Source of the DNA: Vibrio echinoideorum | GTDB lineage: Bacteria > Pseudomonadota > Gammaproteobacteria > Enterobacterales > Vibrionaceae | Length of the DNA stretch: 64,000 nt | Reading direction: 5' to 3' | Assembly (NCBI RefSeq): GCF_024347455.1 | Contig: NZ_AP025484.1 | Span: 124,001-188,000, forward strand | Part shown: piece after piece, positions 7,848 through 16,981 of the stretch | How positions within the stretch are numbered: position 1 is the stretch's first letter | How the letters are laid out: every line of letters begins with the position of its first letter | Translations under genes and position numbers: made by a program | The notes under the pieces: generated by a model | What the model was told of the DNA's origin: nothing | The model's input: only the letters and a program-made list of their open reading frames with translations | The model's database searches: none

Positions 7848-9620
7848 ATGGCAGTTATGAAAGCGATTGAAGCAGCGGTTGAAGTGCTTAAACGTGAAGG
7901 TGTAGACATCGCATTTGGTGTTCCCGGCGCAGCAATAAACCCTATGTATGCGGCTATGAAAAAGCTCGGAGGAATCGACCACGTCTTAGCTCGTCACGTA
8001 GAGGGTGCATCCCATATGGCTGAAGGGTACACACGTACCAATCAAGGCAATATAGGTGTGTGTATTGGTACTTCTGGTCCTGCGGGAACGGACATGATCA
8101 CGGGCCTTTATTCTGCGACTGCAGATTCGATTCCAATTCTATGCATCACAGGTCAGGCTCCGCGTGCTCGCCTTCATAAAGAAGACTTCCAAGCGGTTGA
8201 TATTGAATCCATTGCTAAGCCAGTGACTAAGTGGGCGACTACGGTGCTGGAACCTGCACAAGTGCCACGCGCATTCCAAAAAGCCTTTCATTTAATGCGT
8301 TCGGGTCGTCCAGGTCCAATCCTGATTGATCTACCGATTGATGTTCAGCTGGCTGAGATTGAGTTTGATATCGATACTTATGAACCACTAGAACCTTATA
8401 AGCCAAAAGCGACGCGCGCGCAGGTTGAGAAAGCATTAACCATGATGTCTCAATCGGAAAAACCGCTGATTGTATCGGGTGGTGGCGTGATTAACGCTGG
8501 CGCATCTGAATTGTTGCAACAGTTTGCAGAAATCACCGGTGTGCCAGTGATCCCAACCTTAATGGGCTGGGGCTCTATTCCAGATGATCATGAATTAATG
8601 GCAGGCATGGTAGGCCTACAAACCTCTCATCGTTACGGTAACGAAACCATGCTCAACTCTGACTTTGTGTTTGGTGTCGGTAACCGCTGGGCTAACCGTC
8701 ATACCGGTTCTGTGGATGTTTACACCGAAGGCCGCAAGTTCGTACACGTCGACATTGAACCGACGCAAATTGGCCGCGTGTTCTGCCCAGATTTAGGCAT
8801 TGTCTCTGATGCGAAAGCAGCGCTAGAGCTAATGGTTGAAGTGGCACAAGAGTGGCGTGACGCTGGCAAACTGCCGAACCGAAATGCTTGGGCAAGTGAG
8901 TGTCAGGAACGCAAGTCGACCATGCTGCGTAAAACTAATTTCGATGAAGCGCCAATGAAACCGATGCGTGTTTATGAAGAGATGAATAAGGCATTTGGTC
9001 GTGACACTTGTTATGTGAGCACCATTGGTTTGTCGCAAATTGCTGCCGCTCAGTTCCTGCATGTTTATAAGCCACGTAACTGGATCAATTGTGGTCAGGC
9101 TGGCCCATTGGGGTGGACAACACCAGCCGCATTGGGTGTACGAGCAGCTGATCCTGATCGCGATATTGTCGCTATCTCCGGAGACTATGATTTCCAATTC
9201 ATGATCGAAGAGCTGGCCGTTGGCGCGCAATTTAACTTGCCATACATTCATGTGTTGGTGAACAACTCGTACTTAGGTTTGATTCGCCAAGCACAGCGCC
9301 AATTTGATATCGATTATTGTGTACAACTGGCGTTTGATAACCAGAATGCGCCAGAGCTTGAAGGCTACGGGGTAGACCATGTAGCCGTTGTTGAAGGCTT
9401 AGGTTGTAAGGCGATTCGAGTTCGTGAGCCAGACCAAATTGCGGCGGCGTTTGAGCAAGCCAAAGAGCTGATGAACAAGCACAAAGTACCGGTTGTTGTT
9501 GAGCTGATTCTTGAGCGAGTGACCAATATTGCGATGGGCGTAGAGATCAACGCTATCAACGAATTTGAACCGCTTGCCGAAAGCCGCGGTGATGCCCCAA
9601 CAGCGCTAGCGTACAAGTAA
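7848..9620 (+). CDS. gcl: Glyoxylate carboligase (tartronate-semialdehyde synthase)
   Basis: A ThDP-dependent enzyme joining two glyoxylate molecules into tartronate semialdehyde with loss of CO2. At 590 residues it is collinear with E. coli Gcl. Val51 in [16 protein letters not shown] replaces the glutamate conserved in nearly all other ThDP enzymes, which is diagnostic of Gcl. The C-terminal ThDP/Mg motif region reads [17 protein letters not shown]. The start follows a GGAGG-like site (ctggaggttcgaATG). It is the first gene of gcl-hyi-glxR-glycerate kinase, with an operator just upstream. Confidence 0.97.
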   Translation: MAVMKAIEAAVEVLKREGVDIAFGVPGAAINPMYAAMKKLGGIDHVLARHVEGASHMAEGYTRTNQGNIGVCIGTSGPAGTDMITGLYSATADSIPILCITGQAPRARLHKEDFQAVDIESIAKPVTKWATTVLEPAQVPRAFQKAFHLMRSGRPGPILIDLPIDVQLAEIEFDIDTYEPLEPYKPKATRAQVEKALTMMSQSEKPLIVSGGGVINAGASELLQQFAEITGVPVIPTLMGWGSIPDDHELMAGMVGLQTSHRYGNETMLNSDFVFGVGNRWANRHTGSVDVYTEGRKFVHVDIEPTQIGRVFCPDLGIVSDAKAALELMVEVAQEWRDAGKLPNRNAWASECQERKSTMLRKTNFDEAPMKPMRVYEEMNKAFGRDTCYVSTIGLSQIAAAQFLHVYKPRNWINCGQAGPLGWTTPAALGVRAADPDRDIVAISGDYDFQFMIEELAVGAQFNLPYIHVLVNNSYLGLIRQAQRQFDIDYCVQLAFDNQNAPELEGYGVDHVAVVEGLGCKAIRVREPDQIAAAFEQAKELMNKHKVPVVVELILERVTNIAMGVEINAINEFEPLAESRGDAPTALAYK

Positions 9621-9638
9621 TCATTAAGTCATGTGTAT

Positions 9639-9665
9639 CCGTAGAGCTGAGGTTTAGCTCTACGG
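9639..9665 (+). other. Intercistronic hairpin between gcl and hyi
   Basis: CCGTAGAGCT (9639-9648) pairs perfectly with AGCTCTACGG (9656-9665) around GAGGTTT. No T tract follows, so it is more likely an mRNA stability or processing element than a terminator. Confidence 0.55.
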
Positions 9666-9737
9666 AAAGTCTCCAATAGAGCGAGGCTTTACTACAAATA
9701 ACCCAGATTTTTACAGATAAAGAATAAGGACAGAGTC

Positions 9738-10514
9738 ATGGCAAAATTTGCAGCAAACTTGTCAATGTTATTCACGGAAGTTGATTTTATGGATCGCTTT
9801 GAAGCTGCCGCAGAAGCGGGCTTTCAAGGTGTGGAATATCTTTTCCCTTACGCCTTTGATGCTCAGGCAATCAAAGCAAAGCTCGACGCTAATAACCTAG
9901 AGCAAGTGCTATTTAACTTGCCTGCAGGTGATTGGGACGCTGGCGACCGTGGTATCGCGGTAGACCCAGCGCGAGTTGAAGAGTTTCAAGCGGGTGTACC
10001 TAAAGCTATCGCTTACGCAAAAGCACTCGGCTGTACTCAAGTGAATTGCTTGGCCGGGATTGTTCCGCAAGGTGTGACCCAACAAGACGCGCAATCGGCG
10101 TTTGTGATTAACCTGCATTATGCGGCGAACGCGCTAGCAGCAGAAGGCATCAGCTTAGTGATAGAAGCGATCAACACCCGCGATATTCCGGGTTTCTTCT
10201 TGAACACCACAGAGCAAGCCAAAGCGATCATCAAAGAGGTAGGGAGCAATAACCTTTCTATCCAATACGATATTTATCACATGCAAATAATGGAGGGCGA
10301 TCTTACGCCGACCATGCAACAGAACATTGGCCAAATCGCGCATGTTCAACTAGCTGATAACCCAGGTCGACACGAACCGGGTACTGGAGAAATCAATTAC
10401 CCATTCGTGCTCAATTATCTTGATGAGCTGGGCTATCAGGGTTGGGTTGGCTGCGAATACAAACCTAAAACGACAACGACAGAAGGCCTTGGTTGGCTGC
10501 ACCAGTACCGTTAA
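9738..10514 (+). CDS. hyi: Hydroxypyruvate isomerase
   Basis: A 258-residue TIM-barrel enzyme of the xylose-isomerase-like family that interconverts hydroxypyruvate and tartronate semialdehyde. The length matches Hyi, and the sequence shows the characteristic N terminus (FAANLSMLFTEVDFMDRF) and metal-binding acidic residues in VIEAINTRDIPG, HVQLADNPGRHEPGTGEIN and VGCEYKP. It lies between gcl and glxR, as in E. coli, and is probably co-transcribed with them. The start follows AAGGAC with suitable spacing. Confidence 0.95.
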   Translation: MAKFAANLSMLFTEVDFMDRFEAAAEAGFQGVEYLFPYAFDAQAIKAKLDANNLEQVLFNLPAGDWDAGDRGIAVDPARVEEFQAGVPKAIAYAKALGCTQVNCLAGIVPQGVTQQDAQSAFVINLHYAANALAAEGISLVIEAINTRDIPGFFLNTTEQAKAIIKEVGSNNLSIQYDIYHMQIMEGDLTPTMQQNIGQIAHVQLADNPGRHEPGTGEINYPFVLNYLDELGYQGWVGCEYKPKTTTTEGLGWLHQYR

Positions 10515-10551
10515 TTACGTCTGGTAACCCTCAAACGTTAAGGAGAACAAC

Positions 10552-11448
10552 ATGTCTAAAATTGCATTTATCGGAACTGGCATCATGGGTAAACCTATGG
10601 CGAGTAACCTTCAAAAAGCAGGTCACGATTTGATTCTGTCGGATCACTTTAATGCAGCACCTGCCGACCTTGTGGCAGCGGGCGCAACGGTCTGCCACTC
10701 ACCAGCAGAAGCGGCTGAAGCTGCGGATATCATTATCCTAATGGTACCTAATACCCCTCAAGTTGAAGATGTCCTGTTTGGTGACAACGGCGTCGAGAAA
10801 GGTCTAACGGCGGGCGGTTCAGCTGGAAAACTGGTTATCGATATGAGTTCAATCTCGCCAATCGCCACCAAAGCAATTGCAGCGCGAATCAATGAAGGTG
10901 GTGCTTCATACCTTGATGCTCCGGTATCTGGCGGCGAAGTAGGCGCTATCAATGCGGCGCTGACTATCATGGTGGGCGGTGAGCAAGACGCCTTTGATAA
11001 AGCTCGTCCTCTGTTCGAAATCATGGGTAAGAACATCACGCTAGTCGGAGACAACGGCGCAGGTCAAACGTGTAAGGTCGCAAACCAGATCATTGTGGCA
11101 CTGAATATTGAAGCCGTATCTGAAGCCTTAGTGTTTGCTTCAAAAGCCGGTGCTGATCCAGCACGCGTACGTCAGGCGCTATTAGGTGGCTTTGCTAACT
11201 CTAAGATATTGGAAGTACACGGCGAGCGCATGGTTGAAGGCACATTCGACCCTGGCTTTAGAATATCGCTTCACCAGAAAGACCTGAATCTTGCGCTAAC
11301 GGGCGCACAAGAGTTAGGGGTTGCATTACCGAATACGGCTAACGCTCAAGAGCTGTTTGGCGAGTGTGCCGAAATGGGCGGAGAAGGTTGGGACCACTCT
11401 GCGCTTATTCAAGCGATTGAGAAACGTTCTGACCACTCGATTCGTTAA
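10552..11448 (+). CDS. glxR: Tartronate semialdehyde reductase
   Basis: An NAD(P)H-dependent beta-hydroxyacid dehydrogenase reducing tartronate semialdehyde to D-glycerate. The Rossmann motif FIGTGIMGKPM is at the N terminus (G8, G10, G13), the substrate-binding motif DAPVSGG is at 122-128, and the catalytic lysine is K175 in GQTCKVANQ. The 298-residue length is standard. AAGGAGA precedes the ATG closely. It is the third gene of the gcl operon, 37 bp after hyi. Confidence 0.95.
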   Translation: MSKIAFIGTGIMGKPMASNLQKAGHDLILSDHFNAAPADLVAAGATVCHSPAEAAEAADIIILMVPNTPQVEDVLFGDNGVEKGLTAGGSAGKLVIDMSSISPIATKAIAARINEGGASYLDAPVSGGEVGAINAALTIMVGGEQDAFDKARPLFEIMGKNITLVGDNGAGQTCKVANQIIVALNIEAVSEALVFASKAGADPARVRQALLGGFANSKILEVHGERMVEGTFDPGFRISLHQKDLNLALTGAQELGVALPNTANAQELFGECAEMGGEGWDHSALIQAIEKRSDHSIR

Positions 11449-11700
11449 TCTAATTAACGGTTCGTCTGTTTAGTGGTTAGTCAATCAACTGATTATCCAT
11501 TAATTAATTCGGGCTGCTATTGATTCGTAGCCCACCAGTTTCAAACAGTTTGTTTATAAATCGCGTAGTTTCGTCTCCTTTTATACGCGTTCCTGATACG
11601 AGGCAGAGGTTGAAGTTGTTCCTTTCCAACTTGATCTTAGCAGGCACCCTTTGGCCTTGTATCGGGGTTCTTTTTTTCTCCGTCAACTAAGGAGTGGCTG

Positions 11701-13011
11701 ATGGACATTGATGCTAAGCAGTTTCTACAAACCCTTTTCTCAAGTGCTGTTAATCAGGCGCTACCTAAAAATCACATCGAACCTTTTCTTCCTAAAGACA
11801 TTTTTTATCGCTCAGCTAACCAAGCTGGGCGAACTGTGGTAATTGGCGCAGGAAAAGCCGCCGCGTCGATGGCCGCTGAGCTAGAGGCCGTCTGGCAAGT
11901 TAAGCAACAGCAAGATCTCGCACTGCGTGACCTTGAAGGTCTCGTCGTGACCCGCTACGAACACACTGCACCTTGCGAACACATTGAGGTGATCGAAGCG
12001 GCGCATCCCGTCCCGGATGCGATGGGCTTAGAAGTGAGCCAACGTATGCTGGAATTAGTGAGTGGCCTGAGTGCTGGCGACACCGTTATTTGTCTACTGT
12101 CTGGCGGCGGCTCTGCTTTGCTAAGTTTACCCGGTGGCGATATCAGCTTGGCAGAGAAGCAACAAATCAATAAAGTGCTGCTTAAATCTGGCGCAGCCAT
12201 TGATGAGATGAACTGTGTTCGCAAACATCTATCTTCGATAAAAGGCGGTCGCTTAGCCAAAGCTGCTTATCCAGCAAGGGTTGTGTCATTGGCGATTTCT
12301 GATGTGCCGGGTGATGACATCAGTGTGATTGCCTCTGGCCCAACCGTACCCGACACCACCACGCGTTTTGATGCGATGGCAATTTTAGAACGTTATCAAA
12401 TAGAAACACCACGCTCGGCATTTGAATGGTTAAATAATCCAGAGTCAGAAACCGTAAAGCCGGATGACGTCTGTTGGAAGAACGCCGAGCACCACATTAT
12501 CGCGACCCCGATGTCGGCATTGGAATCCGCTGCAGCAGAAGCTGAAGGCTTAGGTATTCCGGCTTATGTGTTGAGTGATTGCATAGAGGGAGAGGCGCGA
12601 GATGTTGCGAAGGTTCACGCTGCGCTGGCTAAGCAAGTGGCCAATCACAAGCACCCATTTGAGACGCCTTGCGTGATACTTTCCGGTGGCGAAACCACAG
12701 TAACCGTTAAAGGCAATGGTCGCGGTGGGCGTAACTGTGAGTTCCTTTTAAGCTTGTATAACGAGTTAAAAGGGCAGGAAAACATATTCGCTCTGGCGGC
12801 TGATACTGATGGCATTGATGGTGTTGAAGATAATGCAGGTGCGTGGATCACGCCTCAAACATGGCAACAAGGTTCGAGCCTGTCGCTTAAAGCGCAGGAC
12901 TACCTCGATGCCAACAACAGCTACGACTTCTTTAAGCAAGTCGGTGTGCTGTTGACCACAGGGCCGACGCTAACCAACGTGAATGACTTCCGCGCAATAT
13001 TGATTCTTTAA
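11701..13011 (+). CDS. ttuD: Glycerate 2-kinase, MOFRL/TtuD type
   Basis: Phosphorylates D-glycerate to 2-phosphoglycerate, delivering purine-derived carbon to glycolysis. At 436 residues it has the two-domain architecture of the GckA/TtuD family: an N-terminal GAGKAAASMA motif, CLLSGGGSALL, SDVPGDDISVIASGPTV, and a C-terminal MOFRL domain (GRGGRNCEFLL, DTDGIDG). It is unrelated to GarK/GlxK. A 252-bp gap separates it from glxR. The gap holds no credible gene, so co-transcription is likely but not certain. GGAG precedes the ATG, and a strong terminator follows. Confidence 0.93.
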   Translation: MDIDAKQFLQTLFSSAVNQALPKNHIEPFLPKDIFYRSANQAGRTVVIGAGKAAASMAAELEAVWQVKQQQDLALRDLEGLVVTRYEHTAPCEHIEVIEAAHPVPDAMGLEVSQRMLELVSGLSAGDTVICLLSGGGSALLSLPGGDISLAEKQQINKVLLKSGAAIDEMNCVRKHLSSIKGGRLAKAAYPARVVSLAISDVPGDDISVIASGPTVPDTTTRFDAMAILERYQIETPRSAFEWLNNPESETVKPDDVCWKNAEHHIIATPMSALESAAAEAEGLGIPAYVLSDCIEGEARDVAKVHAALAKQVANHKHPFETPCVILSGGETTVTVKGNGRGGRNCEFLLSLYNELKGQENIFALAADTDGIDGVEDNAGAWITPQTWQQGSSLSLKAQDYLDANNSYDFFKQVGVLLTTGPTLTNVNDFRAILIL

Positions 13012-13065
13012 CCTGAACAGTTCGAATAGACTGAAAAACATTAAAGTTCAAAACGCATACTATTG

Positions 13066-13103
13066 AATGGTCGCTCTTCTCCACATAAGAGCGACCATTT
13101 TAT
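13066..13103 (+). terminator. Intrinsic terminator ending the gcl operon
   Basis: A perfect 13-bp stem (AATGGTCGCTCTT / AAGAGCGACCATT) with an 8-nt loop, followed by TTATT. It lies 55 bp after the glycerate kinase stop. Confidence 0.88.
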
Positions 13104-13202
13104 TGCTATCAATGTTGTGACCTCGAGTTCTGAGATTATCTTCTGGACTAATGAAGCACGTTGATTACTATGGCTTTAGTAATGAGCTGTAAAGGATGCA
13201 AC

Positions 13203-13820
13203 ATGTCTAGGATCAGACAAAAGAATCAAGATTTAATCATCGAAGTCGCGTGTGAACAATTCGCTACTCATGGATATGCCGCAACAAAAATGGCCGATAT
13301 AGCGAAAGCGGCCGACATCCCTAAACCTAATGTATTCTATTATTTCAGCTCCAAAGATAAGCTCTATAATGCCGTTTTAGAAACCGTCACTCAGCCCTTA
13401 CTGGAAGCGTCACGTCCGATTGAAGAGCTCAGCGACCCTGTTGAAGCCTTGTCTCAATATATTCAAACCAAGCTGATCATTTCTCGCGATCATCCGCACG
13501 CCTCTAAGGTATTTGCTAACGAAGTGATGTCTGGCGCTAAAGTATTGCCGAAAGATATTGGTGACGAACTGTATAAGCAATCCCAAATGATCCTTGATAA
13601 GTTCTCAACTTGGTCAGCACAAGGCTTAATGGATGACGTTCCTGCACACCACCTGATGTTTACCATTTGGGCGGCCACTCAAACTTACGCCGATTTTGGC
13701 TGGCAGATTTGTAGCGTGATGCAGAAAGATCAGCTCGATGACAAAGATTATGAAGATGCCGCTGAATTCATCACTCAGCTGGTGATTAAAGGGTGTGGTG
13801 TTAAAGGAAAGGCGGAGTAG
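13203..13820 (+). CDS. TetR-family regulator, RutR-like
   Basis: A regulator of 205 residues. The N-terminal HTH covers about residues 10-50 (MADIAKAADIPKPNVFYYF, then SSKDKLYNAVL). The C-terminal part (IISRDHPHASKVFANEVMSG and FTIWAATQTYADFGWQI) resembles the RutR/YcdC C-terminal domain, which in E. coli binds uracil/thymine. The ATG at 13203 is chosen because AAGGA lies 6 nt before it; an upstream in-frame ATG at 13161 has no such site. It follows the gcl operon behind a terminator, so it is probably separately transcribed. A link to nucleobase sensing is plausible but inferred. Confidence 0.85.
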   Translation: MSRIRQKNQDLIIEVACEQFATHGYAATKMADIAKAADIPKPNVFYYFSSKDKLYNAVLETVTQPLLEASRPIEELSDPVEALSQYIQTKLIISRDHPHASKVFANEVMSGAKVLPKDIGDELYKQSQMILDKFSTWSAQGLMDDVPAHHLMFTIWAATQTYADFGWQICSVMQKDQLDDKDYEDAAEFITQLVIKGCGVKGKAE

Positions 13821-13846
13821 TTCATTCCTCAGATTCATTAATAAAG

Positions 13847-13869
13847 GACATCTCTCGATGTCTTTTTTT
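13847..13869 (+). terminator. Intrinsic terminator of the TetR gene
   Basis: GACATC (13847-13852) and GATGTC (13857-13862) pair around TCTC and are followed by T7. Confidence 0.88.
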
Positions 13870-13915
13870 GTATACGCTGTTTCTTGTAAGAGCCGCTTTT
13901 GAATATACGCAGCTT

Positions 13916-15220
13916 TTATACATCGTTTCGAGAAAAGTTCGCAGTGCAGCCAGAGCTGTTTGATGTCGAGTTTGAATGCGCGTTATCGATCAGTGTTGAT
14001 GTCCAGCCGTAACTGTCTCCGATACGTTTGACAATGATTAAACCTAGGCCGTGTTCTGTTTTAGTATCATCACTCAACCCTGCGCCAGTATCAGAAACGG
14101 AAATTGTGTTTGAGTTGATGGTCACCGAGATTTCACCTTGTATGGTAAATCGGATTGCGTTTTCAACATAGTTCTTCAACACCATATTCACCAAAGGTAA
14201 TGGCATGTTAAGCGTGGTGTTTGGCTCAACGTTTAGCTCTAACGTGACACCTGGAGCCAACATCGTGTGGTACTTCGATAAATCGATAGCGGCTTCATCG
14301 ATAGCCGTTAGTGTCTTTTCGGCGGAAGAGTTCTCTTGTTTGACAATGTTCAGTAGTACTTCAACGGTGGTGCTCATGCCATTGGCTGCGCCGAGAATAC
14401 GATTACGTTGTTTGGTTTGAAATGCTAGGTCGCTAGGCTTCATTGCTTGCAGTTCGGCAGCGCCAGTCACAATCGCGATCGGTGTTTTCAATTCATGGCT
14501 CGCGTACTTCGCGAACATCATCTCTTGCTTTGATAGGCGGTCTTTCATCTTTGAGTAGCTATTGAGGTGCGAAGTGAGCAACTGCAGCTCATCAACGGTG
14601 TTGGTTGGGACGTGGAAATTATCGGACTCATGTTTGCTGAGCTGGGTGCTTAGGTTTTCAATTGGTGCCATCAGTTGGTCAAACACCCGCTTGAGGGTAA
14701 TGCGTAACACAATGATCAACCCTAGCATCAGCAAGGTCGAGGTTGCCATCAATACGCCCCAACTGTCGTCCCACAAGTCCATGTCAAAGGAGCTGATGGC
14801 GATGTAAGTCGGAATGTTTTTGCCTTGGTCTTCGAAGGAAAAGTGATAGACGACCACGCCGGGAATAAGAATGTCTTCTTCAGAGAGTCTTATTTCAAAA
14901 CGTTGGCGATCCACTGTATCCAGTGCCATGAGCGGTAGTTTTTTGAGTTGGTCGGTAAAGTCGCCTTCGCCATAATAAGCCGTCACATTGTCCGAGAGCT
15001 TTAGGCTACCTTCAGGTGAAAGGCGTTTGTAGAATTGTTCTGCCACATCTTTAAATGATTTCAGGTGGCTCTCGATTTGAGCTTCTTCCTGCCAAACTAA
15101 ACGAAGCGAGAACACAAAAAATACCACGCATGAAGAAACCAGTGCGATGACAGCAAAGGTGCGCATGGTGCGGATCCTGACATCCTCGATGGAGTTGCCT
15201 AGCTTGGTTCGAATTTTCAT
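13916..15220 (-). CDS. Sensor histidine kinase
   Basis: A 434-residue membrane sensor. There are two transmembrane segments (about 21-41 and 156-174) flanking a periplasmic domain of about 110 residues, then a HAMP-like linker and a HisKA box with phospho-acceptor His242 in YASHELKTPIAIVTG. The HATPase domain has the N box VLKNYVENAIRF, DTGAGLSDD and HGLGLIIVKRIG. The start overlaps the 3' end of the response regulator gene within 3 bp, so the two are translationally coupled. The pair faces a divergent RND efflux operon and probably regulates it. The stimulus is unknown. Confidence 0.92.
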   Translation of the reverse strand: MKIRTKLGNSIEDVRIRTMRTFAVIALVSSCVVFFVFSLRLVWQEEAQIESHLKSFKDVAEQFYKRLSPEGSLKLSDNVTAYYGEGDFTDQLKKLPLMALDTVDRQRFEIRLSEEDILIPGVVVYHFSFEDQGKNIPTYIAISSFDMDLWDDSWGVLMATSTLLMLGLIIVLRITLKRVFDQLMAPIENLSTQLSKHESDNFHVPTNTVDELQLLTSHLNSYSKMKDRLSKQEMMFAKYASHELKTPIAIVTGAAELQAMKPSDLAFQTKQRNRILGAANGMSTTVEVLLNIVKQENSSAEKTLTAIDEAAIDLSKYHTMLAPGVTLELNVEPNTTLNMPLPLVNMVLKNYVENAIRFTIQGEISVTINSNTISVSDTGAGLSDDTKTEHGLGLIIVKRIGDSYGWTSTLIDNAHSNSTSNSSGCTANFSRNDV

Positions 15221-15222
15221 GT

Positions 15223-15921
15223 TTATTGCGGCTCGCTTGCAGATAAAATCAATTGAAAACCGTGTTTAGGAATCGTCTTCAACATAGGGAACTTGAATGG
15301 TTTATCGAGGACGTTTCTTAACAAATAGATATGGCTACGGAGTACATCTTTGTCAGGAATGTCATCGCCCCAAAGCATGTATATCAAGCTTTCACGAGAT
15401 ACGACGCCGCCTTGAGCTTTCACTAACTCTCTTAGAATTTGGAACAAGATTGGTGTTAGGGTTAGGGTTTGTTTGTCTCTTGAGGCTGTGTGGGTTTTCT
15501 CATCAATCGTTACCTCGCCATAGCTTAAGATCTTTTGAGCAACCAAGCCTTTATTGCGTTTGATCAGCGCGCAAAGACGAGCTTCCAGCTCTGGAAATTT
15601 AAACGGTTTAGTGACAAAGTCATCGGCGCCGGAATCGAAGCTGCTTAATAGGTCTTCTTGGCCATTTAACGCGGTTAGCATCAAAATCGGTGTCGTTATG
15701 CCATTTTGGCGCAATTTAGCTGCCACTTGCATGCCGTTAAGCTTGGGCAACATGACATCGAGAACAATCGCGTCGAAGTCATTGTGCATGGCTAGATTAA
15801 GACCTTGTTCGCCATCAGAAGCAAAATCTGCGATTGCCTCTTTAACCTCTAAGAAGTCGGCAATAATGCCTTGTAGTTCGATATTGTCTTCAATGACTAG
15901 AATACGGCTGCGTTCAAGCAT
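15223..15921 (-). CDS. OmpR-family response regulator
   Basis: A 232-residue two-domain regulator. The receiver domain has the acidic pair E11-D12, phospho-acceptor Asp55 (IVLDVMLPKLNGMQ) and the lysine in FVTKPFKFPELEARL. A C-terminal winged helix follows (TPILFQILRELVKAQGGVVS, then VLRSHIYLLRNVLDKPF). It is the first gene of the regulator-kinase pair and is divergent from the RND operon. The gap carries 11-bp-spaced direct repeats typical of OmpR-family binding. Degenerate 18-bp repeats run through its start region. Confidence 0.93.
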   Translation of the reverse strand: MLERSRILVIEDNIELQGIIADFLEVKEAIADFASDGEQGLNLAMHNDFDAIVLDVMLPKLNGMQVAAKLRQNGITTPILMLTALNGQEDLLSSFDSGADDFVTKPFKFPELEARLCALIKRNKGLVAQKILSYGEVTIDEKTHTASRDKQTLTLTPILFQILRELVKAQGGVVSRESLIYMLWGDDIPDKDVLRSHIYLLRNVLDKPFKFPMLKTIPKHGFQLILSASEPQ

Positions 15922-15989
15922 CGACTTGCTCCACTAAAATATCTGCTCTCATTAAAACGTCTGTTCCCATCAAAACAGCGACTCCCAGA
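15918..15989. repeat. Degenerate 18-bp tandem repeats at the response regulator start
   Basis: Three 18-bp units are clear at 15936-15953, 15954-15971 and 15972-15989 (AAAACGTCTGTTCCCATC is the middle one). A weaker fourth at 15918-15935 covers the start codon. They lie in the 5' leader of the regulator gene. Confidence 0.45.
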
Positions 15990-16012
15990 AAAAATGTAGC
16001 CTACCTAAAATT

Positions 16013-16087
16013 ATGTCGAATTTATGTCTAATTGATAGCGTTGATTAAAAAAATGGAGCTTCATCAGATTCTTTTTCAATGTCGAAT
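16013..16087. promoter_or_regulatory. Probable response-regulator binding repeats
   Basis: ATGTCGAATTT (16013) is followed directly by ATGTCTAATTG (16024), an 11-bp-phased direct repeat. ATGTCGAAT recurs at 16079. Tandem repeats spaced by one helical turn are typical of OmpR-family sites. They lie between the regulator gene and the RND operon. Confidence 0.5.
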
Positions 16088-16154
16088 CGACTTCGACTTT
16101 AATTCGACAAAGCCAGTTCAACAATAGTTCACATCAATAGGTGAAGGTTGAATT

Positions 16155-16979
16155 ATGAAAACTAAAATTATCGCGCTGGCAGCACTTCTCGGTGTCTCAA
16201 CGACTCAAGTACCATTAGCTCAAGCAACAGAGCTGATCGGTCACGTTCAAGGGTTAAACAGACACAGTGTTGTGGCTGAGGTGCCCGGTGTCGTGGAGAT
16301 GAATAACCTTGAAGTGGGTGACGCCGTAAACCAAGAACAAATACTGGCTCAGATTAAAGCCGATGATTTTAAGTTTAGCGTGGATAAGGCTAAGGCCAAT
16401 CTTACCCTTGCGCAGGCTGATCTAGCATTGCGAAAGGCTACATATAACCGCTATCAAGCTCTCATCAAAAAGAACAGCCTTTCAATGGGGGAGTTAGATA
16501 CAGCACGTGCCGAGTTTCTCAGTGCTAAAGCTTCAGTTTCCGTCGCTCAAATCGATTACCAACAATCTCTAGTGGATCTCGAAAACACTCAAATTGAATC
16601 TCTTATCTCGGGCTACATCTCTAACAAACCCGCGCAATCTGGATCTTGGGTAAGTGAAGGAGATTTGCTTTATGAAGTGGTCAATATCGATAAAGTCACT
16701 CTGTCATTTATGGCGAGTGAGTATGACTTAAAGCATTTCATCGTTGGTCAGGAAGTCGTGGTGTGGTCTGAAACTAACCCAGAGATAAAAATGGAAGCGA
16801 ATGTGCAGCGTATTGGTGTCGAGATGCAAAATTTAACCTACCCAGTATTGGTCGAGATCACCAACCAAGGGCATCAATTTAAGCCGGGGATGTCGGTTTA
16901 CGCCTCGACAGATCTTTCGGTGACAAATATAACTACTGCTCAAACTGCATCGAACTTGAACCAAGGTAAAGGGCAGTAG
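16155..16979 (+). CDS. RND efflux periplasmic adaptor (membrane fusion protein)
   Basis: The adaptor subunit of an RND exporter, 274 residues, at the short end for the family. It has a signal peptide (cleavage near residue 25, after LAQA), a biotinyl-lipoyl half-motif (VVAEVPGVVEMNNLEVGDAV), a coiled-coil hairpin (about 75-140), a second lipoyl half (ISGYISNKPAQSGSWVSEG) and a beta-barrel. It has no lipobox, so it is probably soluble in the periplasm or held by the pump. The permease gene starts 2 bp after its stop, so they form an operon. The divergent two-component system probably controls it. Confidence 0.9.
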   Translation: MKTKIIALAALLGVSTTQVPLAQATELIGHVQGLNRHSVVAEVPGVVEMNNLEVGDAVNQEQILAQIKADDFKFSVDKAKANLTLAQADLALRKATYNRYQALIKKNSLSMGELDTARAEFLSAKASVSVAQIDYQQSLVDLENTQIESLISGYISNKPAQSGSWVSEGDLLYEVVNIDKVTLSFMASEYDLKHFIVGQEVVVWSETNPEIKMEANVQRIGVEMQNLTYPVLVEITNQGHQFKPGMSVYASTDLSVTNITTAQTASNLNQGKGQ

Positions 16980-16981
16980 AG

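Noticed and set aside
11504..11686. 60-codon open frame on the minus strand between glxR and the glycerate kinase gene
   Set aside because: No ribosome binding site, no family similarity, and opposite to a likely operon. It is more likely leader or spacer sequence.
13863..13878. TTGTATACGC as a further regulon operator
   Set aside because: The dyad is incomplete and it lies in the terminator T tract between convergent genes, where an operator would have no promoter to control.
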